Counted from the stretch's first letter, positions 1 through 7,819 are shown. The stretch is 46,323 nucleotides of DNA from Chloroflexota bacterium (GCA_021787935.1 JAJYLC010000007.1:1-46323), one strand, 5' to 3'. Made by a program: numbers and translations. Notes: generated by a model from the letters alone, not told the origin.

Positions 1-18
1 AGGGAGGAATACCTCCCT
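1..18. repeat. Short perfect inverted repeat at window edge
   Basis: AGGGAGG and CCTCCCT are separated by four bases, giving a 7-bp stem. No T-run follows on either strand, so it is not a clear intrinsic terminator. It may belong to a gene or repeat cut by the window edge. Confidence 0.4.
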
Positions 19-124
19 GCCAGCATCCCCTTATTATTCAACCTTGAAATGACATAAACAGCACGAAGTGATAAAATGTGACCTTGTCTCCGGTATTTCG
101 CTCTCGTTCTTTTGAGGTGAGTCC

Positions 125-1111
125 ATGAACTGGAAAACAAGGGTTACCGAGCTGCTGGGCAGCAAGTACCCCATAATTCAGGGAGCTTTCGGCGGCTTTG
201 GCACCTCGGCCATAGCAGCCCCCGTTTCCCAGGCAGGAGGCTTCGGCATCATCACCGCCAGCGCCCTGCACACCCCCGAAGGCCTGAGGGAAGACATCAG
301 GAAAGCGCGCTCGATTACTGACAAACCCTTCGGGATCAACCTCTCCGTGGGTCTTTGCCCCAGCATCGATGAGATGCGAGAGGTAGCCATCGAGGAGAAA
401 GTGCCTGTTATCTTCACCGCTGCTTTTCGCGCCGACAACCACGGCCGGCGCATACACGAGGCAGGCCTGAAGTGGGTACACAAAGTGGTCACGGTGAAAC
501 ATGCCCTGGCTGCCGAGCAGCAGGGGGCTGACGCTGTAGTCCTGGTGGGCATGGAGGGCACTGCTTTTAAGAATATCAACCAGATTCCCACGCTCGTGGG
601 CATTACCACCGCGGTCAGGACAATGAAGATCCCTGTGATTGCTGCGGGCGGCATCGGTGACGCTAGAGGCTTTCTGGCCGCCCTGGCCATGGGAGCCGAG
701 GGAGTCTACATGGGCACGCGGTTTCTGGCTACAAAGGAGTGCCCTGTTTCCGAACGGTACAAGCAGAAGCTGGTACAGGCTCAACCGTGGGACCCCGAAT
801 TCAGAGACCGCTGCCTGGCCCCGCCGAAGGCCGAGGAATACCAGAAAGTGATGGCCGAGAGGGGAAGCATACCCCAGGAGCTCTGGCTGCAACGTCTGGA
901 GCAGGTCTTTCTCAGTCAAGCGCCGAAGGGCAAAGAAATAGATTGGGAAAGAGACTTCGACGAAGAGATGGCGCTGAGGATAGCAGGTGGTTCGCTAGCA
1001 GTGGGTGTCATTGACAAAGTCATAACCGTAAAAGAGTTGATAGATACTATTATTAGCGAAGCCGAAGAAATCCTAAGTCATAACGGCAACCTAGGCAAGC
1101 TGCTCAAATGA
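125..1111 (+). CDS. Nitronate monooxygenase-family flavoprotein
   Basis: This 328-residue protein belongs to the nitronate monooxygenase / 2-nitropropane dioxygenase TIM-barrel family, which also holds FabK-type enoyl-ACP reductases. These FMN enzymes oxidise nitronates or reduce enoyl thioesters. The N-terminus has the family pattern YPIIQGAFGG followed by an Ala/Gly-rich turn (SQAGGFGIITAS). The phosphate-binding part of the barrel shows AAGGIGDARG and MGAEGVYMGTRF. The ATG start is preceded by GAGGTG about seven bases upstream. The gene stands alone and faces the VOC gene convergently. Family assignment is firm, but the substrate cannot be read from the sequence; in anaerobes such genes often serve something other than nitronate oxidation. 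Confidence 0.85.
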   Translation: MNWKTRVTELLGSKYPIIQGAFGGFGTSAIAAPVSQAGGFGIITASALHTPEGLREDIRKARSITDKPFGINLSVGLCPSIDEMREVAIEEKVPVIFTAAFRADNHGRRIHEAGLKWVHKVVTVKHALAAEQQGADAVVLVGMEGTAFKNINQIPTLVGITTAVRTMKIPVIAAGGIGDARGFLAALAMGAEGVYMGTRFLATKECPVSERYKQKLVQAQPWDPEFRDRCLAPPKAEEYQKVMAERGSIPQELWLQRLEQVFLSQAPKGKEIDWERDFDEEMALRIAGGSLAVGVIDKVITVKELIDTIISEAEEILSHNGNLGKLLK

Positions 1112-1116
1112 TGTAA

Positions 1117-1674
1117 TTACTTTACAACTCGCCCTTTGAGGAAATTCCCCGAGCCTGCCAGGCATAAGGTGTTGAAAACAAGCCGATTCACGGGGAGAGG
1201 CATTGCACCCATGCGCCATTGAATGAACTCAATTACGACGCCTGCTTCATTAACAGTATCCAGGTAAGCATAATCCACCGTAAAGCCGATGTCCTTTATC
1301 GTACCTCTTTGCAGCACACCTATTCCCAGCTTCCGGCAGGTATTCAATCTTCTCTCAATATCCTGAACCATGAAACCGAGGTGGTGCACCCTCCAGGGAG
1401 ATTCCGCAGGGTGATTGAGGTGGATGCTTTCGCCCTCCACCACTTGAATCAGTTCCAATTGTATAGATCCTGTGTAAGCCAGAGCTATCCTCAGCAGCGG
1501 GTGTACTTCTTTGCCTTTCTCGATACAGGGCTCGGGTCTCTCATCCAGAAGCATCCATGGCCTTATACCCAGAGTATCCCTGTAATACGACACAGCTTTA
1601 TCTACGTCCTTCACCACGTAGCCAATCTGCCCCAGCTTGGGGAGCTTCAGCTTCTTCTCAACCGATTCCGGCAC
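1117..1674 (-). CDS. VOC-superfamily (glyoxalase/epimerase-like) protein
   Basis: This 185-residue protein has the paired beta-alpha-beta units of the vicinal oxygen chelate fold. The first is IGYVVKDVDKAVSYYRDTLG near residues 17-36 and the second is VHHLGFMVQDIERRLNTCRK near 96-115. Conserved metal-ligand positions appear as the His of WRVHHLGF and the Glu of VVIEFIQW. The overall pattern is closest to methylmalonyl-CoA epimerase and related lyases, but no neighbouring mutase supports that role. The start is GTG, preceded by GGGGAGGGGAAATA, a good ribosome binding site. It ends six bases from the convergent nitronate monooxygenase-like gene. Confidence 0.75.
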   Translation of the reverse strand: MPESVEKKLKLPKLGQIGYVVKDVDKAVSYYRDTLGIRPWMLLDERPEPCIEKGKEVHPLLRIALAYTGSIQLELIQVVEGESIHLNHPAESPWRVHHLGFMVQDIERRLNTCRKLGIGVLQRGTIKDIGFTVDYAYLDTVNEAGVVIEFIQWRMGAMPLPVNRLVFNTLCLAGSGNFLKGRVVK

Positions 1675-1747
1675 TATTTCCCCTCCCCGGTTCCAGCATT
1701 ATATTACTTGGAGGTTTGAGGCTTTTGCAACTCTTCAACCCTATATC

Positions 1748-1771
1748 ATTCCTGCGAAAGCAGGAATCCAG
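1748..1771. repeat. CATTCC...GGAATCCAG palindromic repeat, copy 1
   Basis: ATTCCTGC-gaaa-GCAGGAAT forms a perfect 8-bp stem with a GAAA loop, preceded by C and followed by CCAG. The same frame (CATTCC, variable stem-loop, GGAATCCAG) occurs twice more near 22.4 kb. It resembles the dRS3-type ATTCC repeats known from other bacteria. Confidence 0.7.
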
Positions 1772-1849
1772 GCGCCCGTGAGTTCGAGACGATGAAATCT
1801 TACAAAAACTGCCAAATTACGAGCGCTGTCTATTTGCTGCTTCTAAAAA

Positions 1850-1920
1850 TGTGATGACTTTTTAATTTTTTGCCGTTTCTTTTTATAACTTCTTGACGTA
1901 AAGCTGGTTAATATGGGAAT
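1850..1920 (+). promoter_or_regulatory. Conserved upstream element shared with the aldehyde dehydrogenase locus (copy A)
   Basis: This 71-bp stretch lies just upstream of moaD and aligns without net gaps to 16991-17061 upstream of the aldehyde dehydrogenase gene. Identical blocks are TGTGA, the 16-mer ACTTTTTAATTTTTTG (1857-1872) and GTTAATATG (1907-1915). The last two are 50 bp apart, start to start, in both copies. TAATAT could be a -10 box, which would place the transcript start about 30 bp before moaD. No good -35 box sits at the matching distance, which would fit an activated promoter. The element itself is seen in the sequence; the regulatory role is inferred. Confidence 0.65.
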
Positions 1921-1953
1921 GCTACGGACACCACTGCTCAAGGTAATGAAAAC

Positions 1954-2226
1954 GTGAGTGTGCGAATTGAAATTCCGCCTCTTTTACGGCATCATACCAA
2001 CGGCGTGATCACAGCCGAGGTAAAGGGCAGCACTGTCGGCGAATGCCTTAACTCTTTTGCCAAACAATACCCCGGCACCAGGAAACGGCTGTTCGATAAG
2101 AACGGCAAATTGCTGCGTTATGTTGAAATCTATGTTAATGGTGAGACTAGCTATCCTAAAGAACTGGCCAGGCAGGTAAATGATGGGGATGAGATCTCCA
2201 TAGTGTATTTAATAAGCGGAGGTTGA
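1954..2226 (+). CDS. MoaD/ThiS-family ubiquitin-like sulfur carrier
   Basis: This 90-residue protein ends in the diagnostic Ser-Gly-Gly tail, whose terminal glycine is thiocarboxylated to carry sulfur during molybdopterin/tungstopterin synthesis. A beta-grasp pattern is visible, with VRIEIPPLL at the start, GSTVGECLNSF in the middle and GDEISIVYLISGG at the end. GTG is taken as the start, with AAGG about ten bases upstream; ATG is not available in this frame. The stop codon overlaps the first possible ATG of the downstream aldehyde oxidoreductase gene (TGATG), so the two are probably translationally coupled. Pairing a MoaD-like protein with an AOR gene is common and suggests a dedicated pterin cofactor supply. 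Confidence 0.85.
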   Translation: MSVRIEIPPLLRHHTNGVITAEVKGSTVGECLNSFAKQYPGTRKRLFDKNGKLLRYVEIYVNGETSYPKELARQVNDGDEISIVYLISGG

Positions 2227-4100
2227 TGGGTAAAATGAAAGGAATAACCAGAAAATTTCTGAGGGTGAATCTCTCAAACGGGAAAATAGGAGAAGAAGCT
2301 ATACCCGAGCAGGTTGAGACAGATTTCATAGGCGGCAGGGGCTTCGGCATCCATTATCTCTACCGCGAATTAGTCCCCAAATCCGATCCCCTGGGTGAGC
2401 ATAATAAGCTGATATTCGTGGCCGGGCCACTGGCCGGGACCACCGCCCAGGCGGTGTCTCGCTGGATGGTGTACACAAAAAGCCCCCTTACCGGCGCCTT
2501 GGCCCGTTCGGTGTCCGGGGCGGACTTCGGAGCCTGGATAAAGTTTGCCGGGTACGAATTCATCCTGGTCGAAGGCAAAGCAGAAAGGCCGGCCTACATA
2601 CATTTGACCAGAGATACATGCCGGATCGAGCCCGCTGACGAGCTGTGGGGAAAGGATACTGCAGCAACTCAGGAATGGCTGACCCGGCGCCACGGATTGA
2701 ACACTCGAGCGGCCTGCATTGGCCCGGGCGGAGAGAACCTAGTGAAGTATGCCGCCATCGTCACACACCGGAGGACCGCTTCCCGATGCGGCGTCGGTGC
2801 GGTAATGGGTTCCAAGAACCTCAAGGCGATAGCCATTAATGCGGAACGCAATCTACAGCTCTATGACCCGGAAGGCTTCAAGAAACTGGTGAAACAGCAG
2901 ATTCAAACTATGATGGCGAACAAGGCTTTTCAGTACCATAGAGAAATGGGCACCACCGGCAACCCGGAAAATACCAGCGAGCTTGGGATATTCCCGACCA
3001 AAAACTTCCGCTACGGACGGCTGGATGACTACGAAAAAATAACAGGTGACGAATATTTAAAACACCGAATAGGACAGTTCGGCTGCTACAGCTGCGCCGC
3101 CCGGTGTGGTAAAATTCACCATGTTACAAAGGGACTTTATGCGGGAGCTCAGAGTGAAGGCCCTGAGTATGAAAGCATCTGGGCTTTCTCCGGTCCTATA
3201 GAGAACTCTTCTCTGGAAGCTACCATAGCTGCAGACCAGTTGTGCGATGACCTGGGCATCGATACCATCAGCACAGGAAACACCATCGGCTTCGCCTATG
3301 AGCTTTATGAGAAGGGGCTGCTAACCAAAAAGGACACCGACGGGCTGGAGCTAAAATACGGTAACCATAAGGCGATGGTGGAGCTGGTCAAGAAGATAGC
3401 CAGACGGGAAGGAATCGGCGACCTGCTGGCCGAAGGGACAATGCGAGTCGCTGAGAAGATTGGCAAAGGGGCCGAAGCCTTCGCTATCAACGCCAAGGGC
3501 CTCGAGCTGCCGGCGTATGAGCCGAGAGGTTCCAAGAGCCTGGGCTTTAATTACGCCACCAGCAATATCGGGGGTAGCCACAGCTACGGCTACGCTACTC
3601 AGGAGGTCCTCGGCGCTTCTTTTCCCAGGAGAGTGGACCGTTTCGCCGAAGAGGAAAACGCAGATATTGTAATATTTAATCAGAACAACGTAGCCGTGGG
3701 CGAGGTGGGCATTGCCTGCGCCTTTTCCCGGGGCTGGTTCCCTCAGGTCTACGATAAGCTGTTGATCGCCGCTACGGGCATCGATAAGATTGCCGAGCGA
3801 GGTTACCTCATGCACGTTGGCGAGAAGATTGTTAACCTGGAACGGGCCTTCATTGTGCGCGAAGGTTTCGGACGGAAACAGGATACGCTACCGCAGAGGA
3901 TGCTCACAGAGCCCCTGCACACGAGGGGATCGCCAGGCGAGGGGCAGATGATCAGAAATCTGGACAAATTCCTGGACCGCTACTACGAGCTACGGGGATG
4001 GACGCCGGAGGGCATACCCTCGTCTGAAAAGCTGGAGGAACTAGGACTGGGTTATATGACAAAGGACATGGCTCAATATCACCATATTAAGGCCACTTGA
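2226..4100 (+). CDS. Aldehyde ferredoxin oxidoreductase (tungsten-type)
   Basis: This 624-residue protein matches the usual length of the AOR family, tungsten bis-pterin enzymes that oxidise aldehydes to carboxylates with ferredoxin, or run the reverse reaction. The N-terminal beta domain shows FIGGRGFGIHYLYREL, the family hallmark. The [4Fe-4S] ligands are visible as C287-x2-C290-x3-C294 and the distant C498 in GIACAF. The pterin-binding segment CDDLGIDTIS is present. ATG at 2226 is chosen because GGAGG lies three bases before it, the same spacing as in the next gene; TTG at 2223 and ATG at 2235 are alternatives. It is coupled to moaD upstream and followed after eight bases by an ABC exporter. 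The physiological aldehyde is unknown. Confidence 0.92.
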   Translation: MGKMKGITRKFLRVNLSNGKIGEEAIPEQVETDFIGGRGFGIHYLYRELVPKSDPLGEHNKLIFVAGPLAGTTAQAVSRWMVYTKSPLTGALARSVSGADFGAWIKFAGYEFILVEGKAERPAYIHLTRDTCRIEPADELWGKDTAATQEWLTRRHGLNTRAACIGPGGENLVKYAAIVTHRRTASRCGVGAVMGSKNLKAIAINAERNLQLYDPEGFKKLVKQQIQTMMANKAFQYHREMGTTGNPENTSELGIFPTKNFRYGRLDDYEKITGDEYLKHRIGQFGCYSCAARCGKIHHVTKGLYAGAQSEGPEYESIWAFSGPIENSSLEATIAADQLCDDLGIDTISTGNTIGFAYELYEKGLLTKKDTDGLELKYGNHKAMVELVKKIARREGIGDLLAEGTMRVAEKIGKGAEAFAINAKGLELPAYEPRGSKSLGFNYATSNIGGSHSYGYATQEVLGASFPRRVDRFAEEENADIVIFNQNNVAVGEVGIACAFSRGWFPQVYDKLLIAATGIDKIAERGYLMHVGEKIVNLERAFIVREGFGRKQDTLPQRMLTEPLHTRGSPGEGQMIRNLDKFLDRYYELRGWTPEGIPSSEKLEELGLGYMTKDMAQYHHIKAT

Positions 4101-4108
4101 GGAGGCAC

Positions 4109-5095
4109 ATGTTTACGCACAATCCTGGCAACGACAGCAATACCGCAGCTGACGAGGTTATTCGCTGCGATAAACTGACCAAACGCTACGCGGACGGGGA
4201 TATCCTGGCCGTGGATCAACTCGATTTGTCGGTGTACCACGGGGAGATCTTCGGACTGCTGGGACCGAACGGCGCGGGCAAGACAACAACCGTTGGAATG
4301 CTCACTACCCTGGTCATCCCGACCGGCGGCAAGGCCATTGTGGCCGGCGTCGACGTGGTGGCACAGCCAGCGCTGGTCAAGCAGATGATAGGCGTGGTGG
4401 CTCAGACCAATAACCTGGACCGGGCTCTGACGGTCTGGGAGAACCTGTACTACCACGGCCGCTTCTTCGGGATGAATCGCAAAGAGGCCCGCGCGGCAGC
4501 CGATGAGTACCTAGTAAGGTTTCGACTTGCCGAACGAGCTAAAGCGGAAGTGATGGCTATTTCGGGCGGCATGGCAAAACGGCTCATGGTGGCGAGAGCG
4601 CTTCTGCACCATCCGTCGGTCCTCTTCCTCGACGAGCCCACGGCAGGCCTCGACCCTCAGGCACGCATCGCCCTCTGGGAGATACTCGATAAGCTGCATG
4701 CCGAGGGGCAGACTATCCTGCTGACGACACATTATATGGAGGAGGCTGATGCACTCTGCAACCGACTGGCAATAATGGACCACGGCCGCATACTGGCTCT
4801 GGACACACCGAAGAAGTTGAAAGAGTCGGTGGCTGCGGACACCATCGTAACTGTATCAGCCACTGGCGACCTCGATGCCCTCGCCAGGCTCCTTCAGGAA
4901 CAAGTTGAGGGAGCGACCAGGAGCCAGCGACTCGATACCACCATCCAACTCCATGTCAAAGGCACAACCGGCGTGCTGCCCAGGGTTGTCACTGTCGCCG
5001 AGCAGGGAGGTTATAACATCACTGACCTCTCCATAGCCGAGCCCACCCTGGAGACAGTCTTCATCAATCTGACGGGAAAGGAGCTGCGAGACTGA
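4109..5095 (+). CDS. ABC transporter ATP-binding protein (DrrA-like exporter)
   Basis: This ATPase of about 328 residues energises an ABC-2 type exporter. Walker A is GPNGAGKTT with Lys58, the signature is ISGGMAKRL in place of LSGG, and Walker B is LFLDEPTAGLDP, followed by the H-loop TTHYMEEAD. The C-terminal extension after residue 230 is typical of daunorubicin-resistance (DrrA) and NodI type ATPases. ATG at 4109 is preceded by GAGGAGG; an upstream in-frame TTG at 4097 lies on the ribosome binding site and is rejected. It follows aor closely, and its stop overlaps the start of the permease by one base, so the three genes form one operon. The exported substrate is not evident. Confidence 0.88.
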   Translation: MFTHNPGNDSNTAADEVIRCDKLTKRYADGDILAVDQLDLSVYHGEIFGLLGPNGAGKTTTVGMLTTLVIPTGGKAIVAGVDVVAQPALVKQMIGVVAQTNNLDRALTVWENLYYHGRFFGMNRKEARAAADEYLVRFRLAERAKAEVMAISGGMAKRLMVARALLHHPSVLFLDEPTAGLDPQARIALWEILDKLHAEGQTILLTTHYMEEADALCNRLAIMDHGRILALDTPKKLKESVAADTIVTVSATGDLDALARLLQEQVEGATRSQRLDTTIQLHVKGTTGVLPRVVTVAEQGGYNITDLSIAEPTLETVFINLTGKELRD

Positions 5096-5967
5096 TGGCT
5101 ACTACCACTTCATCTACAGGCCGCACAACTATACGTATGCGCTCACAAGGGGTTGCCAGCCGCATCGCCTTCGGAGCACTGTTGTTACGTGACCTGACTG
5201 TGTTGAAAAAGAATTTGGGCATATTCATCGCGCGCACGCTAATCCAGCCCTTCCTTTTGGTATTCGTTTTCCTATTCGTTTTCCCTAAAATCGGCCAGGG
5301 CATCGGCGGAGGTTCGGGGCTTGCCGGCGAATCCGCGTTCGCTGCCGTCCTGGTGTCTGGCGTAGTAGGGTTGTCGATTATGTTCCAGGGGATTCAGGCC
5401 GTAGCTCTGCCCCTGGCTAACGAGTTCGGCTATACTAAAGAGATCGAGGACAGGGTGCTGGCGCCCCTGCCGGTATCTTTAGTAGCTATCGGCAAGGTGC
5501 TGGCCGGAGCCATACAAGGTCTGATCGCTGCAGCTATCGTCTTCCCTATCGCGTATGCCATACACGCCAGGGGCGTGGAGGTGCACTTATCAGTGCACTG
5601 GGTTCTACTGATTACGCTCATCCCGCTCACCTCCATTATGACCTCCAGCCTTGGTCTGGTGCTGGGAACTCGCATCTCGCCGCGCAACATAGGACTTATG
5701 TTCGGGTTTATCGTGCTGCCCCTAACATTTCTGGGCGGTACTTATTACCCTTGGGAAACGCTGTCAGCGATTAAGGTCGGAGGCTTCCCCTGGCTGCAGG
5801 CCCTGGTCTGCATCAACCCGCTAATTTACGTGACTGAAGGGTTCCGGGCCGCGTTAACTCCCGCAGCACACATGCCGCTGTACGTGATTTACCCGGTGCT
5901 GGTTGGGTTCTGCGTTCTATTCCTCTGGCTCGGCGTCAGGGGCTTTTACAGAAGGGTGCTCAGCTAG
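5095..5967 (+). CDS. ABC-2 type permease (DrrB-like)
   Basis: This 290-residue membrane protein is the permease partner of the preceding ATPase; its ATG overlaps the ATPase stop (TGATG). Six hydrophobic segments can be followed, starting near IARTLIQPFLLVFVFLFVFP and ending with YVIYPVLVGFCVLFLWLGV. The conserved ABC-2 loop GGTYYPWETL with nearby INPLIYVTEGFR is clear. It resembles daunorubicin-resistance and lipid or polysaccharide exporter permeases. The gene ends in a four-base convergent overlap with the M41 peptidase gene, leaving no room for a terminator between them. Confidence 0.87.
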   Translation: MATTTSSTGRTTIRMRSQGVASRIAFGALLLRDLTVLKKNLGIFIARTLIQPFLLVFVFLFVFPKIGQGIGGGSGLAGESAFAAVLVSGVVGLSIMFQGIQAVALPLANEFGYTKEIEDRVLAPLPVSLVAIGKVLAGAIQGLIAAAIVFPIAYAIHARGVEVHLSVHWVLLITLIPLTSIMTSSLGLVLGTRISPRNIGLMFGFIVLPLTFLGGTYYPWETLSAIKVGGFPWLQALVCINPLIYVTEGFRAALTPAAHMPLYVIYPVLVGFCVLFLWLGVRGFYRRVLS

Positions 5968-6470
5968 CCGACAATGGCTTCTCGGATAATCTGGCGAGCC
6001 AGGCGTTCCCCGATAAATCTACGCTTGGTCAGTTCCTTGGCGAAGATTTCGACGGCATTCCAATGAGATTCGGAAGCCAGTAAATTCCTGGCGCGTGCCG
6101 AGAGCCAGTTTACGTAGGCTTTGGCCTCTTTATCGTCACCGGATAAATACATAGCCGTATTATGAGCCAGCGTCATATCATCGCCGCTGCCGTTCGGGTA
6201 TACGCTGCCTAATTTCAAACGTTCTGCCGTAGCGCCGGCAAGCAAAACGATAATCAGCTTCTCAATCTGGGCGCGAAGCCTGTTCGTAACCGGAGCATCG
6301 GGTTTGAAGGTTGCCAGATTTCTGTATTCGCAGTGACCCAGAGTATGGTCAATAGGATTCGGTATTATAGAAACGCAAGCCAACCTCCTGTGAACCAGGT
6401 AAGAGGCCACGGCGTGACCGGCCTCGTGGTACGCAGCTCGCTCCAATTTAGTCAAAGAAGTTTTGTTCAT
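5964..6470 (-). CDS. Stand-alone M41 (FtsH-type) zinc peptidase domain protein
   Basis: This 168-residue protein carries the zinc-binding HEAGH motif at His15-His19 within AAYHEAGHAVASYL, as in the peptidase domain of FtsH. A downstream segment with GSGDDMTLA provides the third acidic ligand region seen in M41 enzymes. The AAA+ ATPase module and membrane anchor of FtsH are absent, so this is a detached peptidase domain. ATG at 6470 is preceded by GGAG; the longer reading frame to GTG at 6551 has no ribosome binding site. It cannot be ATP-driven by itself and may act on unfolded protein or pair with another protein. No such partner is encoded nearby. Confidence 0.78.
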   Translation of the reverse strand: MNKTSLTKLERAAYHEAGHAVASYLVHRRLACVSIIPNPIDHTLGHCEYRNLATFKPDAPVTNRLRAQIEKLIIVLLAGATAERLKLGSVYPNGSGDDMTLAHNTAMYLSGDDKEAKAYVNWLSARARNLLASESHWNAVEIFAKELTKRRFIGERLARQIIREAIVG

Positions 6471-7087
6471 GGCTCCAACCCTGGAAACCACTTTCGCAAC
6501 ATGAGCTCTGAACCCGTAATCATAGTAATATCCGGCGCATAAAAAAGTCACAAAATTTGGGTGAAAAGTGTTAAAAAAGGCTTACGTTTTTTACAGTGTA
6601 GCTGCGCAAAGGGGAATCCAGTAGACCTGCGCAATCTGTTAAAGATTTTTGGCATAGCACGGCCCCAGTTTTATGTCGCATGAATTATTCAATTTTGGGG
6701 TCGCCGGACGCCGGGATTTCGCAAGCCGTCTTCAGCTTCGGCTGAACGCAGCGGGGACTGTTCAGGTAAAAAACCTCCCTTTAAGGGCGACATCCCCAAA
6801 ACAAAATCCCACATATTCAATTTTCCAGGGAATGCCAAGAGCTTGGTGCAACCAGCCATTGGCTTAAAGCCATCAGCCCACAATAGTGAGGCTCAGTAGA
6901 TGCCGGCTGCGGCTCTTGAATTGGGTCGGGCACTGTGTACATTCAGTCCCGATGATATGGGACAATAATAGAACATAAGTTCTTCTTTTGTCAAGGAGAA
7001 AATGTCGCGGGTGTAGCTCACCGCAGAGAACGCTGAAGAAAAGGGTTTCCGTAGTTACTACCTTGAAAATAGATGCTTGAGATCTGT

Positions 7088-7189
7088 GTCATTCTGGGCT
7101 TTAGCGAAGAATCTCGGGACAAAGCCCTGTTTATTATCCGAGATTCTTCGGTCGCCCTTCCCGAGTGGGAAGGGCGACCGAAGAATGAC
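7088..7189. repeat. GTCATTCTGAG-type palindromic element, copy 1 (MITE-like)
   Basis: A 102-bp element bounded by GTCATTCT and AGAATGAC. Inside are CGAAGAATCTCG and its inverse CGAGATTCTTCG, the motif TTTATTATCCGAGATTC, and a terminal stem-loop GCCCTTCCC/GGGAAGGGC. A second copy with the same order of parts lies at 21537-21633. Confidence 0.8.
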
Positions 7190-7231
7190 CATACGTATTG
7201 AGTGTGCCCTTTGAGCACGTCCAGGCCGCCG

Positions 7232-7258
7232 TAGGGGCAGACCCATGAGTCTGCCCTA
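7232..7258. repeat. GTAGGGGC hairpin repeat, copy 1
   Basis: AGGGGCAGAC pairs with GTCTGCCC across a short loop. The same kind of unit, GTAGGGGCGAG / CTCGCCC, occurs between argD and argG (37888-37908), so this looks like a small dispersed hairpin family. Confidence 0.5.
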
Positions 7259-7343
7259 AATAGATTCCATAATAACGTTATGTTAACTAACTAGCTGGTT
7301 ATAGGACAACTGTCAGATGGAGAGTTATCGCTTGTTCAACCCC

Positions 7344-7410
7344 TGGACAGGCCCTTCGGTAGGCTCAGGACAGGCCCTTCGGCAATCCTTCGGCGGGCTC
7401 AGGACAGACC
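7344..7410. repeat. Tandem CCCTTCGG..GGCTCAGGAC repeats
   Basis: GGACAGGCCCTTCGG occurs twice in direct orientation, interleaved with GGCTCAGGACAG. The core (CCTTCGG...GCTCAGGAC) belongs to the same broad family as the CTTCGAC-A-GCTCAGG repeats found at 9.1 kb and 36.6 kb. Confidence 0.6.
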
Positions 7411-7445
7411 ATAGACAATGAATGTACTTGAATCTGGAATGGCGG

Positions 7446-7817
7446 TTAGCTGCGCTCCATAGTTCTCGTGGCTACGATATTTGCCCCGCTGCCCGCTATG
7501 TCTTTGATTATCACGTCGGAGATGTGCACCGGTGCCTTCAGGTCGATATTTGCCAGCTCCCCCACTGCCTGCAAAAACAACCGCTTTGGAATGGGCTTAT
7601 CGCTGCGGACCGGAAGCATGGCCCACTTCGCCCCCTCTATCCGAACCGTTGTGGTCAGCACACGCATAGGCTCCTTCAATTCCTGCACCACGAATTCCTT
7701 TATCTTTTCGCACCTGTTGCCTTTTATGGAGACGATATTGCCGCCGCGCAGCTCAACGTCGACCTCACATCCTACGGGACAGGTAACGCAGGTAAAGTGT
7801 CTTTTCTCGACGTTCAT
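7446..7817 (-). CDS. DUF1667 cysteine-rich protein of GlpA-type operons
   Basis: This 123-residue protein has a cysteine cluster C10-x2-C13-x3-C17 followed by C36 (CVTCPVGCEVDVEL ... GNRC), the signature of DUF1667, and probably binds an Fe-S cluster. Such proteins are typically the last gene of operons encoding GlpA-like flavin dehydrogenases and an NAD/FAD oxidoreductase, the order seen here. It starts two bases after the stop of the upstream oxidoreductase; AAGGAAAG serves as ribosome binding site and overlaps that stop. A role in electron transfer or maturation of the dehydrogenase is inferred from context. Confidence 0.8.
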   Translation of the reverse strand: MNVEKRHFTCVTCPVGCEVDVELRGGNIVSIKGNRCEKIKEFVVQELKEPMRVLTTTVRIEGAKWAMLPVRSDKPIPKRLFLQAVGELANIDLKAPVHISDVIIKDIAGSGANIVATRTMERS

Positions 7818-7819
7818 GC

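Larger units (their letters stand above)
6471..7445. other. Gene-free, repeat-rich intergenic region
   Basis: Nearly one kilobase without a credible gene. Short reading frames here lack ribosome binding sites and mostly translate palindromes. It holds a small hairpin (GTCCC/GGGAC near 6944-6961), a complete copy of the GTCATTCTGAG palindromic element, a GTAGGGGC hairpin at 7232-7258, and direct repeats of GGACAGGCCCTTCGG. The first 600 bases (6.5-7.07 kb) show no recognisable feature. Confidence 0.7.

Noticed and set aside
38-919. 293-residue open frame on the minus strand under the nitronate monooxygenase-like gene
   Set aside because: Antisense shadow: no recognisable domain, no ribosome binding site, and it lies fully opposite a clear gene.
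1893-1914. TTGACG followed by TAATAT in the moaD upstream element as a -35/-10 pair
   Set aside because: The spacing is only 10 bp, far below the 16-18 bp needed; other pairings were not better.
5964-6551. Longer start for the M41 peptidase (GTG at 6551)
   Set aside because: No ribosome binding site before it, whereas ATG 6470 has GGAG; the extra 27 residues show no conserved feature.
6552-7080. Possible riboswitch, tRNA or small RNA in the long gap
   Set aside because: No cloverleaf, no conserved riboswitch core and no terminator were recognised; only small hairpins.
7018-7246. Small minus-strand frames of 62 and 66 residues
   Set aside because: They translate the palindromic element at 7088-7189 and have no ribosome site.
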